Source of the DNA: Locusta migratoria
Taxonomy: Eukaryota > Arthropoda > Insecta > Orthoptera > Acrididae
Length of the DNA stretch: 64,000 nucleotides
Reading direction: 5' to 3'
NCBI GenBank assembly: GCA_026315105.1
Contig: CM048747.1
Coordinates: 280,679,654-280,743,653, forward strand
Shown here: positions 56,149 to 64,000 of the stretch, piece by piece
Layout of the letters: every line of letters starts with the position of its first letter
Numbering within the stretch: position 1 is the stretch's first letter
Translations under genes and position numbers: made by a program
The notes under the pieces: model-generated
The model's database searches: none
Seen by the model: the letters and a program-made list of their open reading frames with translations, nothing else
What the model was told of the DNA's origin: nothing

Positions 56149-58303
56149 CAGTGGCGTAGCTATCATAGGGCTAGGCGGGGCAGTGCCCCGGGGCCCCCGA
56201 GATCTAGGGGCCCCTCGGCCTCCGTGAGCAAATTTCGGAAAAAGTTACTGTAGAGGGTCGTTTTTTATATATTTTATTTTATTATTATTATTTTTTTTAC
56301 CTTCCCACGCTATCGTTTATCAGTTCACCCTCCCGTCAAACTAAGCTTCCCACAGTAGCCGCACAGGGCCACAGGGTGACGGAACATTGCTACTAGTGGG
56401 GCCTGCTGACAGAACAAGCCGACAGTCGCTGAGTACAACAATCGGCACACTCCAGTCGGCAGAAGTAGCTGCAGCATCACAGCTGCTCGCAGCAACAGCT
56501 GCGCCTTCCAAGTGTTGCGCACTGTGAAGGATCGCGCGACTCCAAATACTGCATAAATACATTTACTGTACAGTACTTCTTATTGGCAAGTAGATGTGTA
56601 CAGTTCGATTAAACGAATAATCGGTTTTCCGAACATCGATGTCCCCCAATTACACTTCGGATAATCGACGTTCTACTGTATATAATTTTTTTGCTGAATG
56701 GTGTTCGACTTTTAACGTTTTGAACACTGCCAACAAACTTCAAACGCACGAAGTGAAATCCAAAAATTAGTCCCATCTCACAATATAAACATAAAAAGGT
56801 ATTGCTTGTCCGCTAAGACCTGCACCCTGCCACCTGCTGAATTACTAGCAGTGTGTGACAATAGTATTCATGGTTTGATTCGCGGCAGGGGGCCATATTT
56901 TCGTGGTTGAGTAAAACTTCATTGTTCATTTTTACTAGCTTCTGCCTGCGACTTCATTCACCTAGTATGGAGCAACTTCGAAAACTATTCCATGGTAGTC
57001 TTATCTGTATGTCTTACCCAGGGCCAACTCTATCCCTCTCCAAAATGTCATCCAAATCCACCCAGTAGTTTCTCCTTGAAAGCATAGTTAACTTTCACAG
57101 TTATAATTGTATTAAAGAGGACGATCCAATTTTATCTGCTGCATGACACACAGTAATTTACTTAAGAGTATTTAGGTTTGCCTTATTATGTCTTCCAGTA
57201 TGCGGTAAGGACCTGATGAAGTAGTATTGTATCTGTATAGTTCATCTCGGTCGCTCAAGCATACCCCAAAATTTGAGTGGGTATGCTCGGCGTACCCCAC
57301 TGAAAATTATGTTATTTTTTTTCTTTACGTTATATTTCTTGATTGTAATTAAATTCGACTCATTCTCTCATTCCATTGATGGGCGGCTTGCTTTTGTAAT
57401 ACACCGCTGTAAAAAAATGATCTAAAACCAACAGCTAATTGAATTCGTAGGCATTAAAATTCATGTTGACATGTGAGTGAAGTGATCATTTTCTCAATAG
57501 TCCGAATGTTAATGGAATGCTGCTTGTAAGTTCAATATCGTAAACTGAAGGCGGTAACCTTTAATTGTTGTATTAAATAACTATAAATGAAGTGGGTTTT
57601 GTACGTTACGATGACAATGTGTATACTTAAGTCGTGACATTTTTCATCCTGTTTACTGAATTGGTGTGTGATGTAACAATGGGTTGTAAACCAATTGGTA
57701 TCGACAGACATGGTATGACAGCAGAACTGGTTATGAACTATTTTCGTAATACTGTATAGAAAATAAATCTGCAGAAGAAAGAAGACAGAAAGACCATCCT
57801 ATGTTAGTTTTTCCAATAATGAACACAGTATTCACTCATTATCTGATATGCACGTCTCAGAAGACGAAAACTCTGAGAATGATTTTAGTAGTTACTACAA
57901 CGGGAAAACAGTTTCAAATGGTCGCAAAACCCGCCCAGTAGTTCTGAAACGGGAAATTAATGGCTGTTAATTTCTTTACTATATGTTAAAAATTACTTTT
58001 CTCCTTTCATAGATTAAAATGGTCCTAAATTAACACCAGATGAAGCAAAAAGAAGAAATACTACCAAAATAAAACAAAATTATTACTTTACCTTTGTACC
58101 TGGAATTATAAAAATATAATAAAGATTTATGTTTTTTGTTTTTAGAAATACCAGTCGGAGGGGGGGGGGGGGCTGCAAGCCGGCAACCACCTACCCTATT
58201 GGAAACGCCACTGAGCATACCCCAAGATTTTCAGAAGTTGGCGCCTGTGGTATAAGTTTTGTTTAGAGAGGGTCCCAACGTCATTTTTGCCCCGGGGCCC
58301 TTG
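56149..58303 (+). mobile_element. hAT-like element with perfect 8-bp TSD, itself interrupted
   Basis: It starts CAGTGGCGTAGCTATCATAG and ends CCCCGGGGCCCTTG. It is flanked by CACTAGTC at 56141-56148 and 58304-58311. Its body matches 14016-14273, except that about 1 kb (57243-58254) is inserted. The terminal ACGCCACTG present at 14265-14273 is missing here. No transposase frame remains. Confidence 0.65.
57243..58254. mobile_element. Third-level insertion, ~1 kb, unclassified
   Basis: Comparison with 14016-14273 shows that this block interrupts otherwise contiguous sequence. It contains GCATACCCCAAAATTTGAG near its left end and GCATACCCCAAGATTTTCAG near its right end, plus a poly(G) run at 58158-58172. 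A short decayed coding-like stretch lies at 57770-57960. Confidence 0.5.
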
Positions 58304-58905
58304 CACTAGTCAGCTTTAAATCATGATGTAATCACAATCTCGGAAAACACTTATACGGAATAATATCTAAATACTTAGTTATTGTAGATAATAAATAATC
58401 TGTGGTTATCCTCGTAAATTACATATTACAACAGAATGCACCATCCATGTCATCCCATCGTCTACAACTCAGCCAAAACATAATTACGCACGCCACCTAC
58501 AAATACGCACGTACACAACAACATGCCAATGCCACGGGTCAAATCTAACTGGTGATATCCCAGTCTTCAGATAAGCCAAAATTTCATACAATCATGACGT
58601 TAAAAAACCACATCTTAATTAGCTATGTAAATCAGTCAGTTTTCCGTCATTGTTACCGAAGCGAGAGTCGAACGTTCAATACATATCGATCTCAATGCCG
58701 TTTCCTTCGATGTACACGGATTCTACCAAATTACCGCTGTCGAAAAAGGAAACTGACGGCAAGTGTGCGGAATAGTCAACTGTCAACTCTACACCACACA
58801 CGTTATCATAATTAACGGTTTCGTCTAAGAATTCCCTTTACAACAAAACAGAAGGGCGAACTGTCTCCATCAACTCAACTGTCCGTCATAATGACTGAGC
58901 CATGT

Positions 58906-59275
58906 GGGAATGGCCGTGCGGTCTGGAGCGCCACGCCTCTTGGCAGTAGCCTAGTGGTCTCAGGCATCATGCTACGGACTGGGCGGCCGCTCCCTCCGGA
59001 GGCATGCGTTAGTTGTCCTTAGTGTAAGTTAAAGTAGCTTGTAAGTCCAGGTACTGATAACCATAGCAGTTTGGTGCAATAGGTTTGGAAACATTTGAAC
59101 TTGGGGCGCCTCGTTACGAATCGCGCGGCCGTTTTGTGTCGGAGCTTCGTGCTTTCCCGGCATTGGTATGTGTGCTGTCCTTTGTGTAAGTTATTTCAAG
59201 TAATTTGTAAGTCTAGGAATCGATGATCACAGCAGTTTGTTGCCTTCAGTTTGCAGATATTTGAATATTTTAACT
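58906..59275 (+). repeat. Two tandem diverged family-A SINEs
   Basis: Two sense copies follow each other (58906-59093 and 59100-59275). Each ends in a TGTAAGTTxxxxTAxxTTGTAAGTC-type tail and GATxATCA. The heads are diverged (GGCCGTGCGGTCTGGAGCGC in the first). Confidence 0.6.
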
Positions 59276-59279
59276 GACT

Positions 59280-60750
59280 GGATTACATATTTGCATTCAC
59301 CACAAACGGTTAAAACGCCAAATACATGTTAATATTGGTAGACGTGGTCGTTAGTCAAAAATGAAAGAAAGAGATGACGAAAGTATTGGGACTTAACGCC
59401 CCGTTACAGACCCGCGTCAAAAAGTCTGCATCTGACCACAGACGAACTCTGTGAACTGACGTCAATGCTAGCTCGAACTGGAGAATGCACGGAGTTCCGT
59501 GGCAGTCCGGTAGATGTCAGTATCGTCGCCTAGCACGCTATGATCAAATGCATTCGTTTTTCCTCGTGCTCGTTCGAGCATGCTATACTCGAAATGCTCG
59601 ACCGTGTACTCGTAGAAAAGGGTAAACTTAGTTCTCCGATTGTCGTGCTTTAAAAAGACTTGGAGGTGTATAACACTACGCTACATCGTATTTTTTTTTA
59701 AGGAAACGTTTCACTTTCTGTGAGAAAAAAAGAAAATGGTTAATTTTCATTTTGCCTTACTGTGCGTGTAAGTTTTTTATTTTTATTATGTATTATTTTA
59801 ATAACGTTATTTAGTCGATTTTGTTGAAAGTAAGTGATGAAAGATTCCGGCTATTTTAGTAGTCTTGCACGCGGCTTTGATAATCAAATCCTGAACTGAA
59901 GAAAGAGGGTGACAGCGTGTAGCTTGTTGAGAGTTGCGATTTACGTTATACATTACCGCAACTGAAATGTAGTTAAAGCTAGAGAAGAGGTTTCGAAATT
60001 GTGCTCAGTACATTTCTGTCGTTTTCACAAGTAAATACGTGTTATTAAATGGTGTTAAGTGTAGCATTTGCAAGCCAACAAAAGTAGCGCAAGTTTAGTT
60101 TATTCAGTCAAACACTGAAAGAGACTAACGTGAATTACTAGGTAACAGCCCAGGATATGATATCGGAAACTCGTGTGATTTTTACGTTCCAAGCACTCTA
60201 TAAAACATTACAAATTTTTCCCTCAGGGACGACAGATTGCAGTGGAGAAGAATCTCCTTACGGTGGCATTACCTAGACATTTATTATCACGTTGCGAAAA
60301 GAGATCCTCAAAATTCTTATAATTTTTGTGACTTTTTTCTGGTACAAAAATTTTAGGCTTCCTAAATGCCCGTAACAACAATCATGATAAGTTAAATATT
60401 TATTTCTTACTAATAAAATTGCCCCATGTCATATTTGTTCCATTTCATTTCCTTTCTCTCTGCATGTTATATTGCACGAATGCATGCCTGCAGGAATTAG
60501 GATATATTGATGTTGCCTAAAATCGTAGGCAACCGAGAAATGGCGTGAAGGTTTTTCTATGCCACTAACATCATCTGTGAAACTTTCAAATGGTTTCATT
60601 TTTTATATTTCATTTTTTTTCATTTGCCTAAAGCATTGGAACTACGATGCATGAATATTCGTGTTTGACACAACTGATTAGGTGTGACTATAATTCCTTC
60701 GGATGATATCAACAGGAGACTCTGATCAATGACGTAATGGTTATGATGTC
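59280..60750. other. Unassigned tract
   Basis: AT-rich, no gene or defined repeat. A short stretch near 59560-59630 repeats CTCG/GCTCGA motifs reminiscent of the GC-rich modules at 16165 and 17660. Confidence 0.35.
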
Positions 60751-61329
60751 ACTACTTGGGGCCATTCCGTGCCAAGTGGTCTAACATCGAGAAAAGTTCC
60801 CACATGACCCTCATGGATTTTGATGAAATTTTGTATGAACAATCACACACGTTCTCAGTGAACACTGGTAAAGTTTCAGTTTCAGAAATTTCTGCATTAT
60901 CAGTTCTTGTTTGCGGCATGACACTGGTACAGTTAACGTTTTTATCAAGGAGCTCATCAAATGTATAAAAGCACAGTTTGCACAGATATCTCGCGTTCAT
61001 AATTTCAGTGATGGCTCCAGTGCTCAATCTTACTCCCCTAGATCTGTTTCATTTTTACTCTGAAAACATTAATGGAATTAAATTTGTTTTTGTCAGTAAA
61101 GATGAAATTGGGAAGAAAAAAGAAAAAAAAATTGTCATAAGAAGATAGGTTTAAACTTGGACAAACTGTAGCATGCACTAGAGAAATTTGCCACTTTTTA
61201 CCTATTGATGAAACAACAATTTAGGTCAGCAGAGTTTCAAAAATGATTGATCATCTTTTCTAGCTACAATGGGTCAGAGAACTGAAGAATGCATATTAAT
61301 GTCTGCTCTCCAACCAGGACAATATGTTG

Positions 61330-61600
61330 CATGCATCTAAGAAAATTTTTGGTGGATTGGGAATATCTGTGAGACTTCCACTGAGCAAAGGGATGCATTA
61401 ATAAACTTTATGCACCCTCATGGTCCAACAGATTCATTTTATTGACCACCAATAAGTGACAAGTGCTGGGTTCCATAACACCACATTATTGCAGTTATTC
61501 CAGCTCCGTCAGTAAATTCGTCTGGCCGGCAATACACCATTCCTGTTGATATTCATTGAAAAATTAATGTAGTGTATCAAAAATTGAAATAGGTTAGAGT
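61330..61600 (+). pseudogene. Decayed transposon-borne ORF with FMHPHGP...CWVP block
   Basis: One sense frame reads WWIGNICETSTEQRDALINF (first residues after a frameshift), MHPHGPTDSFY, stop, PPISDKCWVP, then IIAVIPAPSVNSSGRQYTIP. Invertebrate genomes contain a repeated protein type with a W(W/L)GxV..., FMHPxGP...FxWP, CWVP, GRQY arrangement, from memory, so the assignment is tentative. Stops break the frame. Confidence 0.35.
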
Positions 61601-61906
61601 AAACAATTTAAGGAACCTAAGAGAGGCTTCTAATTTTACCCAGGGCACTTAAATAATTTTACTATCAGGCTTGGAAACCTGTGTAAAGAAACTCACCCAT
61701 AGCTGTTGATGCTCGAGCGTGGCCCCTATGGTGATGGAGATGGTGGTTTTCTCAGATGAAATGACACTAGCAGTGGTTAGACCACAACAACTCATTTATA
61801 TACTTATTTTCCTTCAGTAAGCTGGTGGTGTTCATCAAAATGCTACTAATAATTAGATAATGATTGTGCAAATAAATTTTACAATTTACATTCATTCTAA
61901 ATTATA

Positions 61907-62050
<144 letters not shown>

Positions 62051-62943
62051 GGAGTCGGGGCGGGGGCATGACAATTAAAGATAGAAACAATGTTTTTTTT
62101 TTTTCTATTCGGACTTAAGCTACGTCCTATTCATCAGGACCTCTTATTTCACTTATCCCAGGCATTAACAAACATTTATTAGATAAAATTAAAGATTTTA
62201 GGTATAATTTGAGTGCCAGAAAAATGGGTTCAAACTTCCTGTGCGCCTCTATGATTATGCTACTTTTTAGGGCCTTAAATGCTTGCATTGCCAAACCAAA
62301 TCCAATGTTTTAGATAGTTCAGAATATGCTCTTTCTAATGAGCATAGTTTAAAGGAGTTTGGAGAAAACACTTTTTTGAAAATTTTGACTAAAAATACTC
62401 ATTTTTGGCACTTTTTGAAAAATCGTCAACTTCACCCAAGAGTTTTGAAATAATGGGAAGCAATAGGAGAATGAAACTTTATATTATAAGACCTTGTGAT
62501 GGTGAGTTATGGTGTGCAAAGTTTCACGTACATCCCACAATTACTTCCGGAGATATAAAAAACTAAAGTTCACACTTCTTTTAACCAGCAATTTTTTCAC
62601 CCAACTTTGCCCCAAATTATCTGTATGCAAGTTGCTCAGAAATCCTGTTCTTAATATTTTACTTTAAAGAGCTCTAACAGTTGTATAAGATGGCCAAGTT
62701 TTGTTTCTTTTATGCAGATACTCCCAGAGATATATCATCTCAAAGTTGCTGAAAATTAAAGGACGCATTATGGAAGCTGTGCTATGGTCTTAAACAAGTG
62801 ACTGTATCTCCGGAAGTATTGAATTTCTGAAATAAACTTTACCAGTGTTCATTGAGAACACGTGTGAATGTTCATACAAAATTCCATCAAAATCCATGAG
62901 GGTCATGTGGGAGCCTCCAACCACTTGGCATGGAATGACCCCT

Positions 62944-63265
62944 TGGTGAATTGTTATGATGACACTACTTGGCTCACACTTCGAATAACTGTATTTCTGA
63001 AATCGCTGTATGTTACCATATTTTCATCGACTTCGAGAGAAGTTATGTTTTTAATGTCTCACTTATATAGAAACGAACTACTGTATACTATCTCTTCTGT
63101 GACGGAGGACATGTTAATCGTGCAGTCACATTACGTGACTATCTGTTCAAATCCTGAGTAACCACCTTTTTGCAGCACAGACCGCTACAAAATATGTAGG
63201 AAGTGACCCAAGATACTGACAGCCATAAGAAGCTATGTCAACTCCATTGCCCTGAACATGTGCGA
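62944..63265. other. Unassigned tract
   Basis: Short ORFs only; nothing recognised. Confidence 0.35.
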
Positions 63266-63269
63266 AAAT

Positions 63270-63475
63270 TTTTTCGGTTAAGCAGCTACGATGCCAAAAG
63301 CTTCATACAGGCCGTCACGCATATTCCAGATTGGGTTGAAATCCAAGGAGTTTGATGGGTAGTGAAGTACTGTCAACTCATGCTGGTGCTTTTTCAAACA
63401 CTCACATACTCTTTTAGGGATGAGACGCGTTGCATTGTCCTGCCGGTACACGCCATCGTGTCGAAAATACAAAGG
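63270..63475 (-). pseudogene. Tc1-like transposase fragment
   Basis: The minus strand reads YRQDNATRLIPKRVCECLKK then HQHELTVLHYPSNSLDFNPI and WNMRDGL. This matches the Tc1 block where 'QDNAxxHxA' is followed by 'W P xxSPDLNPIENLW'. The second catalytic Asp is present, but the third acidic residue, usually the Glu of ENLW, reads WNMRD. It is a fragment only. Confidence 0.6.
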
Positions 63476-63479
63476 TTAA

Positions 63480-64000
63480 AAATATAGCTCATGTATGTAT
63501 CTATGGGGAATGTTCCCACCCCAAAATGTAGTTTTTGTTCCGGTTAAAATACAGTTTGTGTGTCGGTACAGTGTTTCTGACGTGTTGATATTGGCAACGG
63601 CGCGTCGAATGACGGGAGCTGAAAGCAGCCAATCGGAAGTGGCGTTCAGTCGGCCAATAAGAGTGCGTATTTACGTTTTTCGCTTTGTAAACAAATCGCC
63701 GCTGTTGACGTAAATGTTTTTTACCAGTAACATATTGCAAAATATTTACACATTAGTAGAAAATACCTTACATTATTTTTTACGAGTAAGATGTTGCTAA
63801 AGCATGATAAACTCCTATATCGAACTTCGTGTTTTCGACGTGAACGAATTTTGAAGAACTCTTTCATATCGAATGTAGGACGTCTTGAAAATTTGTTTAT
63901 TTATCGAATGAATAGGAGCAAGGATGAAGCAAAATTGAACTGTATACAGAAATAAAAATGATAGTTTGCGCTTCCGTCAGAGCAGAACAAGCTGGAAAAA
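63480..64000. other. Unassigned tract at window end
   Basis: Two CCAAT motifs (AGCCAATCGG near 63626 and GGCCAATAAG near 63652) lie close together in locally GC-rich sequence. No transcription unit can be argued from this alone. Confidence 0.3.

Larger units (their letters stand above)
55283..58735. mobile_element. Putative 3.45-kb element with ~57-bp TIRs, nested insertions
   Basis: The left end GGTAACTTGCTAGAATACGT and the right end in reverse, GGTAATTTGGTAGAATCCGT, stay alike for about 57-75 bp (shared GTGTACATCGAAG and AACGGCATTGAGATCGATAT). Flanks are GCTGGAGA (55275-55282) and GCTGTCGA (58736-58743), 6 of 8. The ends resemble those of the MITE at 36042. Inside lie a GC-rich inverted-repeat module (about 55540-55826, GTTCCGTAAGATG ends) and the hAT-like element at 56149. 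Confidence 0.6.

Overview
The window reads as nuclear DNA of an insect, most likely a large-genome orthopteran of the grasshopper/locust type. Low gene density, introns of 6 to 16 kb, GT-AG splice sites and a dense, layered load of SINEs, LINE fragments, DNA transposons and Helitron relics all point that way. The SINE and LINE consensus features resemble repeats known from locust genomes. The eukaryotic call is firm; the order-level call is inference. There is no bacterial gene, CRISPR array or believable RNA gene.

One gene is well supported. On the + strand from 6126 to about 45.6 kb lie the last five exons of a GMC-family FAD oxidoreductase (glucose dehydrogenase [FAD, quinone]-like): 6126-6348, 22877-23348, 30704-31047, 38205-38793 and 45443-45499. 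They join in one open frame of 560 codons plus a stop, with matching splice phases, and AATAAA poly(A) signals follow at 45561 and 45584. The N-terminal FAD-binding exons must lie before position 1. The enzyme carries an unusual Ser/Gly-rich tail of about 130 residues behind the catalytic domain, ending on a tiny separate last exon.

The introns are packed with mobile DNA. Intron 1 (6349-22876) holds a Helitron end, a Tc1 relic, an antisense jockey-like LINE, several foldback elements, nested SINEs and mariner and LINE relics. Intron 2 (23349-30703) begins with a 2.4-kb sense LINE and contains a short mariner with TIRs. Intron 3 (31048-38204) holds mariner remains, two copies of a long foldback family and several MITEs with 8-bp target duplications. 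Intron 4 (38794-45442) holds a Tc1/mariner-superfamily element containing a SINE and a Helitron-like element, and a PIF/Harbinger element with HARBI1-like remains.

Downstream of the gene come two young tandem duplications (45.7-47.5 kb), a head-to-head SINE pair, hAT-like elements, a Helitron helicase relic (about 50.5 kb) and a nest of three elements (55.28-58.74 kb). Just before that nest is a candidate first coding exon of a second + strand gene (ATG 55181, donor 55261), with an RFX-type X-box palindrome 47 bp upstream of the ATG. A 2.2-kb element with ~130-bp terminal inverted repeats (60757-62943) could not be assigned to a family. Apart from the oxidoreductase and this candidate exon, all recognisable coding sequence is decayed transposon sequence.
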